This document shows positions 1 through 7,588 of a stretch of DNA of 64,000 nt, piece by piece. The first letter of the stretch is position 1. Each line of letters begins with the position of its first letter. The stretch is taken from assembly GCF_020829625.1 (NCBI RefSeq), contig NZ_JAIVFX010000010.1, forward strand, positions 1 to 64,000, read 5' to 3'. This DNA comes from Nostoc sp. XA010. GTDB taxonomy: Bacteria; Cyanobacteriota; Cyanobacteriia; Cyanobacteriales; Nostocaceae. Position numbers and translations under genes: made by a program. The notes beneath the pieces are model-generated. The model worked only from the letters and a program-made list of their open reading frames with translations, was not told the origin of the DNA and did no database searches.

Positions 1-440
1 TTACCAGTAGTAGAAAGCTTCCATCCAGTTGTTTTATATTCCACTGAACGACAGTGTTTTTTGAATTTAGGAAACCCTTTTTTACCCTTGGACTTCTTCT
101 TGCAATTAGACGCTCTCTTACGAGACGCTAAAAGCGTAGCTTGCTTCTCTGAAAGAGTACGCGGACTCGCTCTTTGCGCGTCGCTACCGTAAAATCTGCT
201 AATCGCACTCCATGCACGTTCTGCCGCAGATTGCCGAGCCATTGAATTGAGTTCATCAGCAAAAGGAAATTCGGCAGCAAGTACAGCACAATATTTATTG
301 AGGTCGTATTTGCTCAACCCTTTAACATCCATCCATTGCCTCAAGCATTTGTTTTGGATGAATTGAGACGTGCGAATAGCGTCATCTATTGCTCTATACT
401 GTTTGTCTTTTCCCTTAACTTTAAACTCGTGAATTATCAT
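1..440 (-). CDS. tnpB: TnpB (IS200/IS605-family OrfB) N-terminal part, cut by window edge
   Basis: Reading the minus strand from the ATG at 440 gives an uninterrupted frame of 146 codons that runs off the window. The protein has the TnpB N-terminal helix-turn-helix region (CLRQWMDVKG, SAAERAWSAI) and the basic KGKKGFPKFKKH motif. TnpB proteins are transposon-encoded RNA-guided nucleases; the catalytic RuvC part lies outside this window. Residues 85-111 are unlike any TnpB: between SRFY and NCKKK an 81-nt segment (108-188) built from a dispersed palindromic repeat is read in frame. Whether the protein is still active cannot be judged. No TnpA gene is seen upstream. Confidence 0.85.
   Translation of the reverse strand, partial: MIIHEFKVKGKDKQYRAIDDAIRTSQFIQNKCLRQWMDVKGLSKYDLNKYCAVLAAEFPFADELNSMARQSAAERAWSAISRFYGSDAQRASPRTLSEKQATLLASRKRASNCKKKSKGKKGFPKFKKHCRSVEYKTTGWKLSTTG
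108..188. repeat. Dispersed palindromic repeat inserted in frame in tnpB
   Basis: The segment contains GCGTAGCTTGCTTCTC and CGTCTCGTAAGAG-type blocks that reappear elsewhere in the window (for example 14935-15010, 27081-27120, 48488-48529). It adds 27 codons without a stop. The surrounding residues match the usual uninterrupted TnpB N-terminal region, so the repeat appears to be the inserted part. Confidence 0.75.
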
Positions 441-522
441 CGGCTCGACCAACCAACTACGATCTTATGCTATCATGATTCGCATAAAAACCCCAAATAA
501 ATTTGGCTCATTCGCTTATATC

Positions 523-545
523 CCCCGAATAGAATTCGGGGGTTT
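523..545 (+). terminator. Hairpin with short T run upstream of the 608 gene
   Basis: CCCCCGAAT and ATTCGGGGG flank a 3-nt loop and are followed by TTTT. It could be an intrinsic terminator or the left-end hairpin of the IS200/IS605 element whose tnpB begins at 440. The sequence does not decide between the two. Confidence 0.45.
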
Positions 546-607
546 TACGCATCACGTCTCATAAACTCACCTTACCCTTAAGCAACAATACTAACCAAAA
601 CCAGACT

Positions 608-910
608 GTGACTGTTACTTTGGAAACACCTTTGAAGGAAGATAAATTATCCCAAGGTGGTCTGCGTTTCCGCAAACCATCCCTAGATTTTCCTTTCTTC
701 CGTGGTACAGTGCGGCTACGCTACTTTGATGACCAAGGTGAACAAAAGACGCGCTACATACATCTATGGCACAGAACTGGTCAGGTGTTAGAACCGTTGG
801 TGCAGCTTGTACTTCCACCTGCGACTAAGCGGATAGTACAGGTAGATGTGATTTATCCGCCAGATTCGACACCACCGCAAGTGCTGAGTGTAAGAACCTT
901 AGAAAAGTGA
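608..910 (+). CDS. Conserved cyanobacterial hypothetical protein, 100 aa
   Basis: The frame opens with GTG at 608 and codes for a soluble protein with no signal peptide or membrane segment. It is rich in beta-strand-like stretches (GTVRLRYFDD, TRYIHLWHRT, RIVQVDVIYP) and ends in a short basic tail. I do not recognise a named domain and assign no function. A gene with normal codon use, isolated between the tnpB end and a convergent AEC permease, is more likely real than a chance frame. The GTG start has no strong ribosome site, so a slightly different start is possible. Confidence 0.6.
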   Translation: MTVTLETPLKEDKLSQGGLRFRKPSLDFPFFRGTVRLRYFDDQGEQKTRYIHLWHRTGQVLEPLVQLVLPPATKRIVQVDVIYPPDSTPPQVLSVRTLEK

Positions 911-963
911 GAGAATTTTTCCTGGGGTTTTAAGCGATCGCATCACAGTCCATAAATCTATAA

Positions 964-1944
964 TCAAAATAGCCACAGCCAAAGTGGAAGAGTAAGCAGC
1001 AATAGTATAGTTCCAGCAGCTAAGGCAGTAACTGCCAGATCGCGATCGAGATTGAATGTCTCAGCAATTACCAGCGTGCCGAAAGCTGGAGGCATCGCCA
1101 TTTGTAAGACAATTACCTTTGCTGTGGAACCAGTTAATCCAAACAGTGGTAACATACTGCCCAATATCAAAGGAATTAACAGCATTTTGATTCCCAAGCT
1201 CATCCCTGCTTGTGGTAGGCTACGCCAAGATTGGAGCAGCGCTAGCCGCATTCCTATTAACACTAGAGATAAAGCTACACTACTCCAAGCAAATTTCTCC
1301 AAGCAGAATTCTACTACTGTGGGAATTGTCGCTTCTCGAACCAGCAAGCCAAATCCGAAACTCCATAGGGCAGGATTAATTAAAATGGCCTTAATAATCT
1401 GCCAACGATTCTGGACACCGCCGCCAAAACGGGCTGCTATTAGAACACCCAAGCCATAAGCTCCTGGGAATGAACCTAATAAATCGTAAAATAGCGCCCA
1501 AGCAAAGTATTCCTTGCCTAGTATTGCTAAGGTGATCGGAAAACCAAGATAACCTGTATTACCCAACATTGCTGCTAATATCAAGCTAGCCTGAGTTGGT
1601 GGTTGGGGGACAGTATTTCTAAAATAGGCTTGTCCTTTAATCCCTAACCAAGCTAAAAATGCTCCCAGTAAAATGGCGAGGTAAGCGATCGCAGGTGCAA
1701 TCCAAATTTGCCCCGACAAGCTAGATTGACGCAAAAACGATACTATGCTGATGGGTACTCCCACCCAAAAAAGAAACTGTCCCAAACGTGTAGGAACTGT
1801 CACAGGAAGTTTGCGTCCCAGAATAAAACCTACCAGGACTAATCCTCCCAGCTTGACGTATAGTTCTAAAAGGTTTGTCAAGATTGTGCCTAAGAACCAC
1901 AGATGTAAAATGCTACCTGTTACGTTTACTTTTGTCCAGTGCAA
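964..1944 (-). CDS. AEC family permease (auxin efflux carrier-like)
   Basis: The protein is a polytopic membrane protein of about 305-326 residues with 9-10 hydrophobic segments. Family-like features are the N-terminal LVLVGFILGRKLP helix end, the GNTGYLGFPI motif in the middle and the C-terminal MAMPPAFGTLVIAE segment. AEC proteins are inner-membrane carriers of organic acids or related compounds; the substrate cannot be inferred here. No ATG start is available: TTG at 1944 gives 326 aa, whereas TTG at 1881 gives 305 aa starting closer to the usual family N-terminus (TNLLELYVKL) and leaves room for a divergent promoter. I favour the shorter form but report the longer frame. Confidence 0.85.
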   Translation of the reverse strand: MHWTKVNVTGSILHLWFLGTILTNLLELYVKLGGLVLVGFILGRKLPVTVPTRLGQFLFWVGVPISIVSFLRQSSLSGQIWIAPAIAYLAILLGAFLAWLGIKGQAYFRNTVPQPPTQASLILAAMLGNTGYLGFPITLAILGKEYFAWALFYDLLGSFPGAYGLGVLIAARFGGGVQNRWQIIKAILINPALWSFGFGLLVREATIPTVVEFCLEKFAWSSVALSLVLIGMRLALLQSWRSLPQAGMSLGIKMLLIPLILGSMLPLFGLTGSTAKVIVLQMAMPPAFGTLVIAETFNLDRDLAVTALAAGTILLLLTLPLWLWLF

Positions 1945-1983
1945 AATCTGTTATGGTTATCCCACAAAAACAGGAGTTTACCC

Positions 1984-2790
1984 TTGAATAAGGCTGGGTT
2001 TTCTGGAAAACCGCAAAACTCATCGAATGACTTTGGTGATGATATTCCAGTGGCTGTACGCGATACCCCTGATGCAGCGCCTAAAATTTGGTTGCAACCC
2101 CGAATTTGGCTTTTTGGGGGAGTTGCAGGATTTATCCTCCTGTCTTTAATTAGCGGTTTATTGTATTTCGTCACTGCACCTAAAAAAACCGCCGATTCTC
2201 AACCTTTACCAGCAACTTCTGCTCCTACAACTCCAAACCCAACAGCAGCTAATAATTCCAGCGATACTGTGTTAGGGCATTTTCCATACCCAGAAGCCCC
2301 TGAGTCAGAACTAATAACCATCTCCGCAAATAGGGGCTTCAGAATGCGAAAAGCTGCTGCCCAAAAGTTTCAGGAGATGGTAGCAGCAGCGCGGCGTTCA
2401 GGTGTAATTTTAGTACCAATTTCTGGCTTTCGCTCAGTCAAAGGCCAGGAGCAGTTGTTTTTTGCTGTCGGTGCCCAACGAAATCAAACGCCAGCACAAC
2501 GAGCTGCCCTCAGCGCTCCTCCTGGTCATAGCGAACATCACACAGGTTATGCTGTGGATGTTGGAGACGGATCAGTACCAGCAACTAATCTCCAAACTAA
2601 CTTTGACAATACCAAGGCTTATCAGTGGCTGCAAGCAAATGCACCGCGTTTTGGCTTTGAAATGTCATTTCCTAAAGATAATGCTCAAGGTGTGAGTTAT
2701 GAACCGTGGCACTGGCGTTTTGTAGGCGATCGCAATAGCTTAGAAATGTTCTACAAAGCCAGAAATTTGAAACCAGCTAAAGTGCCTTAA
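1984..2790 (+). CDS. VanY-type D-alanyl-D-alanine carboxypeptidase (peptidase M15B)
   Basis: The 268-residue product has a short cytoplasmic N-terminus, one membrane anchor (FGGVAGFILLSLISGLLYFV), a Pro/Thr/Ser linker and a C-terminal M15 domain. Zinc and catalytic motifs are visible: SGFRS, the SEHHTGYAVDVGD segment with its His and Asp ligands, and EPWHWRF. Such enzymes trim the terminal D-Ala from peptidoglycan stem peptides outside the cytoplasmic membrane. The frame extends upstream to a GTG at 1939, but TTG at 1984 gives LNKAGFSGKPQ as N-terminus and avoids overlap with the divergent AEC gene, so I chose it. Confidence 0.85.
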   Translation: MNKAGFSGKPQNSSNDFGDDIPVAVRDTPDAAPKIWLQPRIWLFGGVAGFILLSLISGLLYFVTAPKKTADSQPLPATSAPTTPNPTAANNSSDTVLGHFPYPEAPESELITISANRGFRMRKAAAQKFQEMVAAARRSGVILVPISGFRSVKGQEQLFFAVGAQRNQTPAQRAALSAPPGHSEHHTGYAVDVGDGSVPATNLQTNFDNTKAYQWLQANAPRFGFEMSFPKDNAQGVSYEPWHWRFVGDRNSLEMFYKARNLKPAKVP

Positions 2791-2846
2791 TAAAAGTTTA
2801 ACTAGAGATTACTATCTTTTTATAAAGGAGTTGGTTGACGATATCC

Positions 2847-2868
2847 TTTGAGTACTATAGTATTCAAA
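2847..2868. promoter_or_regulatory. Palindromic operator at the methylase start (probable C-protein site)
   Basis: TTTGAGTAC, TATA, GTATTCAAA form an almost perfect 22-bp palindrome with one G/T mismatch. It ends one base before the ATG at 2870. A TTGACG hexamer lies at 2835-2840, and TATAGT inside the palindrome can serve as -10. The same half-site GTATTCAAA recurs in the controller gene promoter at 4984-5026. Confidence 0.65.
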
Positions 2869-2869
2869 A

Positions 2870-4027
2870 ATGATACATAAGATTATTGACTTATTTGCTG
2901 GTGCGGGTGGTTTGACAAAAGGATTTCACATGGCAGGCTTTGAATCTCTGTGTGCAATCGATGTAGATGCAAAAGCCTTGGCGACCTACAAGTACAATTA
3001 CCCAAAAACTAAAATAATTCATCAGGACATACGTAAGGTTAGTCCTGATGAATTACGATTAGCGTTGGGCTTACGGCAAGAAGCACCAATTCTGTTGATT
3101 GGCGGCCCCCCGTGTCAGGGATTTTCTAGAAATATCCCTGCTGGTTACCGCTACCTCAATGATTCCCGTAACCTGCTATATCGAACGTTTTTGGAATTCG
3201 TAGAGGAGTTTAGACCCCTTTATGTTGTAATGGAGAACGTGCCTGAAATCTTGAAAGCTTACAATGGCGTAATTAGAGAAGAAATAACAGAAAAACTTGA
3301 ATCATTGGGCTATAAAGTTGTCTCTTCATCATTAAATGCTGCACACTATGGAATACCACAAACCAGAACCAGAGCTTTTTTTCTAGCTAGCCTGGATCAC
3401 TCCCCTCATTTTCCTAAACCAACACATTTTGGTGATATTAGAAGTGACTATAGAACTACAAAACATTGTAATCAACTTAATTTGTTAGAAGCAAATATTT
3501 CTCCACTTGTCACAGTCAGAGATGCGATTGGAGACTTGCCACCATTAAATGCAGGACAAGACTATGACGCTGAAGTTTATCCTTCTCCTCCACAAAGTAC
3601 ATATCAAGCGATGATGCGTCATGAAAGCATAAAAATTGTTAATCATGTTGCTCGTGCTTTGAGTCCAATTCAATTTTCGAGAGCTCGTGCTCTTTCTGAA
3701 GGACAAGATGCTAGGGACTTACCTTCTGAATTAGCTCCCAAGAAACACTACAGTGGTGCATACGGGAGACTTTACTGGGATAAACCAGCGAGAACTATCA
3801 CCAGATGGGTCTTCCATCCAGGATCGGGTAGGTTTTTTCATCCTACTCAACATCGAACAATTACAATACGCGAAGCTGCAAGATTACACTCTTATCCAGA
3901 TGATTTCCACTTTTTGGGAACATATACTGATATGGCTTCTCAAATTGGTGAATCTGTACCTCCCCTACTAGGTAAAGTGATAGCCTCATCTATTCTTCAA
4001 GCTTATCCTCAGAAAATTGGGTATTGA
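2870..4027 (+). CDS. DNA (cytosine-5-)-methyltransferase of a type II R-M system
   Basis: The 385-residue protein carries the ordered C5-methylase motifs: I (DLFAGAGG, residues 7-14), IV (GGPPCQGFS with the catalytic Cys82), VI (ENV at 122-124), VIII (QTRTR from 164), then IX (ARTITR) and X (GESVPPLLGKVIA). It methylates cytosine at an unknown recognition site and protects DNA from the partner endonuclease. Its 3' end overlaps the convergent endonuclease gene by 38 bp. There is no Shine-Dalgarno sequence; a palindromic operator sits directly before the ATG, suggesting a short or absent leader and control by the controller protein at 4717-4968. Confidence 0.93.
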   Translation: MIHKIIDLFAGAGGLTKGFHMAGFESLCAIDVDAKALATYKYNYPKTKIIHQDIRKVSPDELRLALGLRQEAPILLIGGPPCQGFSRNIPAGYRYLNDSRNLLYRTFLEFVEEFRPLYVVMENVPEILKAYNGVIREEITEKLESLGYKVVSSSLNAAHYGIPQTRTRAFFLASLDHSPHFPKPTHFGDIRSDYRTTKHCNQLNLLEANISPLVTVRDAIGDLPPLNAGQDYDAEVYPSPPQSTYQAMMRHESIKIVNHVARALSPIQFSRARALSEGQDARDLPSELAPKKHYSGAYGRLYWDKPARTITRWVFHPGSGRFFHPTQHRTITIREAARLHSYPDDFHFLGTYTDMASQIGESVPPLLGKVIASSILQAYPQKIGY

Positions 4028-4739
4028 TTTGATCTTGCAAAGCAGAGAGAACTGTCTCCACATATCGATCAAGCGTAAGACGAGTTCTTTCAACTGTAAT
4101 ACGAACCGCCTGTGTAGGAATAGTTCTAGCTCGAAAAAGTTGTTTCTGATTTTTGTACCAAACTAATTCTATTTTGCCTGCAATGCTTCCCTGTAGTCCA
4201 GCCCCTAATCCCCCAGTAGTTCTATCTACCGTCCAAGCCCAAGAAAAGGTATTTGGGTCAAGAGGATTGAGTGGAAACTCGCAGTAAATATACTCGTAGC
4301 CTTTGATAGTTTTCAGTAATATGCCTTCATAACTATTTACAACGCTTTGCGCTGCCTGACTCAAAATAATCTTCTCGTTCCAATGTTGGACAATCGCTGA
4401 TCCAAGCTCATTAGGCAAAGATTGCTCAGTCAGACCAGGAAAACCCAGTTGGACAGCCTTCTTGATAACATCTGCTCTCTGAATGACAAACAAAAATGGA
4501 TTTGTAAAGTTGAGGCTATTCAGTTGGAGGGATTTGAGTGACCAACCAGTTTTAGTCACTAAGTCAACAGCATCATAGAGAAGCTTGCTACGTCCCAAAG
4601 CGGGATCTAATAAAGGAATATCCTTAACATAATGAAAAATTGCTTCCCACGTATAATCTTCTATCGAGCCGATGACTGGAGATGCAATGGTAGCAATAAT
4701 GGCTTGGCTTAATCTTTCAATCTCGTTGTCCGTCAACAC
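3990..4739 (-). CDS. Probable type II restriction endonuclease partner
   Basis: I do not recognise the 249-residue protein by family, so the role is inferred from context. It starts 22 bp inside the controller gene on the same strand and converges with a C5 methylase, the classical C-R/M layout. A weak PD-(D/E)XK-like pattern may lie around D56-A-V-D59 and W66-S-L-K69. A GTG-rich glycine stretch (TTGGLGAGLQGS) and a final basic helix (VRITVERTRLTLDRYV) follow. No signal peptide or membrane segment is present. An alternative is an unrelated accessory protein, but nothing else in the module could cut DNA. Confidence 0.65.
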   Translation of the reverse strand: MLTDNEIERLSQAIIATIASPVIGSIEDYTWEAIFHYVKDIPLLDPALGRSKLLYDAVDLVTKTGWSLKSLQLNSLNFTNPFLFVIQRADVIKKAVQLGFPGLTEQSLPNELGSAIVQHWNEKIILSQAAQSVVNSYEGILLKTIKGYEYIYCEFPLNPLDPNTFSWAWTVDRTTGGLGAGLQGSIAGKIELVWYKNQKQLFRARTIPTQAVRITVERTRLTLDRYVETVLSALQDQINTQFSEDKLEE

Positions 4740-4968
4740 TGAGGGATTCCTCTACAGCTTGTAAAAACTCGCTCATTGTGATACCTAAAGCATTAGTAAT
4801 ATGGCTGAGAACTCTAACAGATGGACTTTTTAGCCCTCGTTCAAGCTGGCTAATGTAAGTCCTGTGCAGACCTGTCACTTCTGCAAGATACTCCTGTGAC
4901 CAACCTTTTTCTGTGCGATGACGCTGTAGTTCTAGCCCTAAAATTTGGTCTAGTTTACTGGGCTGCAT
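4717..4968 (-). CDS. XRE-family controller (C) protein of the R-M system
   Basis: The 83-residue protein is almost entirely a helix-turn-helix domain: RTEKGWSQEYLAEVTGLHRT followed by ISQLERG and the SVRVLSHITNALGI helix. Size, fold and position upstream of, and overlapping with, the putative endonuclease gene match controller proteins that delay endonuclease expression until methylation is complete. The frame is open upstream to 5034, but the ATG at 4968 gives the normal N-terminus and leaves the inverted-repeat operator (4984-5026) upstream of the gene rather than inside it. Confidence 0.8.
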   Translation of the reverse strand: MQPSKLDQILGLELQRHRTEKGWSQEYLAEVTGLHRTYISQLERGLKSPSVRVLSHITNALGITMSEFLQAVEESLSVDGQRD

Positions 4969-4983
4969 AAAGAAAAAGCCTAG

Positions 4984-5026
4984 TATTTTGAATACAAAAG
5001 TTCTACAGACTAAAGTATTCAAAATA
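4984..5026. promoter_or_regulatory. Inverted-repeat operator upstream of the controller gene
   Basis: Perfect 12-bp arms TATTTTGAATAC (4984-4995) and GTATTCAAAATA (5015-5026) are separated by 19 bp. The inner half-site is the same as in the methylase operator at 2847-2868. Between the arms lies AAAGTTCTACAGACTAAAGT-type sequence resembling C-box half-sites. Two well-spaced half-sites here and fused half-sites at the methylase gene would allow different occupancy. Confidence 0.65.
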
Positions 5027-5058
5027 TCAAACACAGATGTTCGGCAAAGATGCGAAGA

Positions 5059-5210
5059 TTACTTAACGTGAGTTCGACAAGTCTTATTTGACCTCTCCCC
5101 CAACCCTCTCCGTGTCGGAGAGGGGAGCAAAAAGCTGAATTTTTCGTTGTTCCTCCCGTTTCGGAGAGGAAGGCTGGGAGGGAGAGGTTCATCGAACTCA
5201 CGTTTACTTA
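5059..5210. mobile_element. 138-bp MITE-like element with 7-bp target duplication
   Basis: Perfect 12-bp terminal inverted repeats ACGTGAGTTCGA (5066-5077) and TCGAACTCACGT (5192-5203) are bounded by the direct repeat TTACTTA on both sides (5059-5065 and 5204-5210). The interior holds CCTCTCC/GGAGAGG inverted segments and no coding frame. It lies between the R-M module and the PBP2 gene end. A segment with similar CTCTCCCT/AGGGAGAGG inner palindromes occurs at 53298-53373. Confidence 0.8.
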
Positions 5211-5233
5211 CCTCTGCTCAAATAGACCGTTAT

Positions 5234-7072
5234 TCAACTCCTACGGCTATTTCCTGGCTTCTCAATCGCTGGTTTCTGATACTTACCTGGATATTTGCGC
5301 TGAAAATATTCTTCCATAATTTGCAAGATCATCGGTGCAGCAATGCTACCACCCCCGCCGCCGGAATGTTCAGCAAATGCCACAATCAGAATTTCTGGCT
5401 GTTCAGCAGGTGCATAGGCTCCAAACCAAGCGTGATTTTGCTTAACACGCCCCTTCCACGCTTCAGCAGTACCACTCTTACCAGCGACTGGGGGAACTGT
5501 TGGCTGCTTCAAAGCCTTACCTGTACCTTCAGCTACTACTTTCCGCAATCCCTGACGGAGAACACTTATGGTTGTCGGCTTCATATTTAAAGATTCTCGC
5601 CAGCTTTTTGCTTCTTCATTGTCTTTAAGCAAATGTGGCTGGACGCGGTAGCCACCATTAGCAGGCACGGCAAACATAATGGCGACTTGCAAAGGTGTAG
5701 TTTGTAAAGCACCTTGACCAATTGACATATTAATGCTGTCGCCTACAGTCCAAGGTATTTTCCAAGCTTTCTGCTTCCATGCTTCATCCGGCACTAAACC
5801 TTTTGCCTCTTCGTTGGCAAACTCAAAGCCGGTTTTTTTACCAAATCCATATTTGCGAGTCCATTCAATTAAAGTTGGGCCGCCGACTCCGCGACCAATT
5901 TGATAGAAGAAGGTATCACTACTCCACTGTAATGCGCCGACAAAACCCAATGGCCCGAATCCGGCGTGATTCCATTCACCAAATCGGGTACCGCCAAAGT
6001 TTAAGGAACCGTAGGTTTGCAAGACTGTGCTAGGAGAAAATTTACCTGATTCTAACCCGGCTGTGGTGGTGACAATTTTGAAGGTGCTAGCGGGTGGAAA
6101 GGCACTGAGAGCGCGATTAACCAAGGGATGATCTGCACCTTGTACAGTTTCCCAATCTTTTTGGGTAAGTTTCTGTTTCGAGAAAATATTTGGATCAAAG
6201 GTAGGGTGAGATACCATTGCTAAAATGGCACCATTCTTTGGGTCAAGTGCCACGATCGCACCGTCGCGATCGCCTAAAGCTTTTTCTGCTGTCTTTTGCA
6301 TATCTACATCTATAGTCAAGTGCAAATCGCGACCAGGTTTCGCCTGCTTCTCACCTAAAACCCGGAGTGGCCGACCTGCACCATCCACTTCGATCTGCTG
6401 ACCGCCCCATTCGCCCCGCAGGCTTTTCTCATAAGCTTTTTCAGCTCCCATTTGACCAATCACATCACCTAATCTGTAGCCTTCCTGCTTCTTTTCTTTT
6501 AACTGGTCGGCGGTCAGTTCTCGCGTATAGCCTAATACATGAGCTAATTGCTTGCCGTGGGGATAGTAACGAACGGCTTCTGTATGAATTTCTACGTCTT
6601 TAAGTTCGGTTTGATACTCCTTCAATGCTGTGATTTGCCCTTCGTTCAAGTCACGAGCAATTCGTATGAGTGAAGAAGAGTTAGCACCTGCCTCTTCTAG
6701 TTTTTTTTCAATCTCTTCTTGGGGAACGTCAACAATTTGAGATAGACGCGCTCCCACAACTGACCATGCTGGCTTGGTATGTGCCATCGGCCACAAATAT
6801 ACAGAGCGGGGATAGCGAGTACTGGCTAAAAGTTTGCCATTGCGATCAAAAATATTGCCTCGTTCTGGTTGTTTGGGGATCATCCGAATTCGATTTGACT
6901 CAGCTCGTTTTCGGTGGCTTGCTCCTTCAGTAATTTGCAAATATGCTAAACGAATGCTGATTCCTGTCAGCATCAATAGAGTAAATATAATTAAAAATAT
7001 TGGCTGGAAACTCCGTCCGACTGTACGTGTATTTTTTTGCCCGCCAAGTGGAGATGGTTTTAGGAAAGTCAT
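5234..7072 (-). CDS. mrdA: Penicillin-binding protein 2 (class B peptidoglycan transpeptidase)
   Basis: The 612-residue protein has an N-terminal membrane anchor (FLIIFTLLMLTGISIRLAYL), the class B dimerisation region with RGNIFDRNG, and a C-terminal transpeptidase domain. Catalytic motifs are STFK with Ser329, SSD at 384-386 and KSGT at 532-535. PBP2 cross-links peptidoglycan during elongation as part of the rod complex at the cytoplasmic membrane. The length and motif order are normal. The ATG at 7072 precedes a typical basic cytoplasmic N-terminus. It stands alone; the MITE follows 30 bp beyond its stop. Confidence 0.95.
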   Translation of the reverse strand: MTFLKPSPLGGQKNTRTVGRSFQPIFLIIFTLLMLTGISIRLAYLQITEGASHRKRAESNRIRMIPKQPERGNIFDRNGKLLASTRYPRSVYLWPMAHTKPAWSVVGARLSQIVDVPQEEIEKKLEEAGANSSSLIRIARDLNEGQITALKEYQTELKDVEIHTEAVRYYPHGKQLAHVLGYTRELTADQLKEKKQEGYRLGDVIGQMGAEKAYEKSLRGEWGGQQIEVDGAGRPLRVLGEKQAKPGRDLHLTIDVDMQKTAEKALGDRDGAIVALDPKNGAILAMVSHPTFDPNIFSKQKLTQKDWETVQGADHPLVNRALSAFPPASTFKIVTTTAGLESGKFSPSTVLQTYGSLNFGGTRFGEWNHAGFGPLGFVGALQWSSDTFFYQIGRGVGGPTLIEWTRKYGFGKKTGFEFANEEAKGLVPDEAWKQKAWKIPWTVGDSINMSIGQGALQTTPLQVAIMFAVPANGGYRVQPHLLKDNEEAKSWRESLNMKPTTISVLRQGLRKVVAEGTGKALKQPTVPPVAGKSGTAEAWKGRVKQNHAWFGAYAPAEQPEILIVAFAEHSGGGGGSIAAPMILQIMEEYFQRKYPGKYQKPAIEKPGNSRRS

Positions 7073-7588
7073 AAAGCAAAGAGAATTGTAAAATTAAAAT
7101 TATCTATCTGTAAATAACTCTGCTAAATTATTAGCAGGTATTTAACGGCAAACTAAGTGGCAGTGATTAATTGTTTTCAATTGATACCATAAGCTCATCT
7201 CTTCCATTGCCTGACCCAAAGGTTTTTTGAATTTTGAACTTTGCACAGTAGTGGTCTGTCCCATTAATTTTGCTGTGTTCGTAGTAAGTACTGAATTACT
7301 TAAAAATCTAGGACTAAAGTCCTTACTACGAAATTTTTCAGCCCTCATAACTAATGCGATAAACCACTAATGGTATATCGCATTAGTTATGAAGAGTAAA
7401 TCAGTTTTTAAGTTTCTCTTCCTTATCTCTCAATACGGTTCGGTTAACAAAGTTATCTGTTGAGACGAGCTGTTCTTGAGCAGGGGGAGAAGAGAAGCAC
7501 AGGAAGAGAAATTGCTTAATAATAACTCTCTTCCCTCCCCTGCTTATCCGAACCGTATTGGGGTTCGAGGGGATAATTTAGGAAATTA
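7073..7588. other. Gap with three nested inverted repeats, no gene
   Basis: I see no supported gene in this stretch. It holds a TTCGTAGTAAG/CTTACTACGAA inverted repeat (about 7277-7333), a perfect 16-bp hairpin at 7346-7391 (CATAACTAATGCGATA and its complement, 14-nt loop), and a TIR-bounded element at 7431-7560. Confidence 0.6.
7431..7560. mobile_element. MITE-like element with CAATACGGTTCGG ends
   Basis: Perfect 13-bp terminal inverted repeats CAATACGGTTCGG (7431-7443) and CCGAACCGTATTG (7548-7560) enclose about 100 bp that can fold further through AGCAGGGGGAGAAGAG and CTCTTCCCTCCCCTGCT. No coding frame is present. No clear target duplication is visible. Confidence 0.6.

Noticed and set aside
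7563..7575. GGGGTTCGAGGGG as a tRNA T-arm
   Set aside because: No cloverleaf can be built around it.
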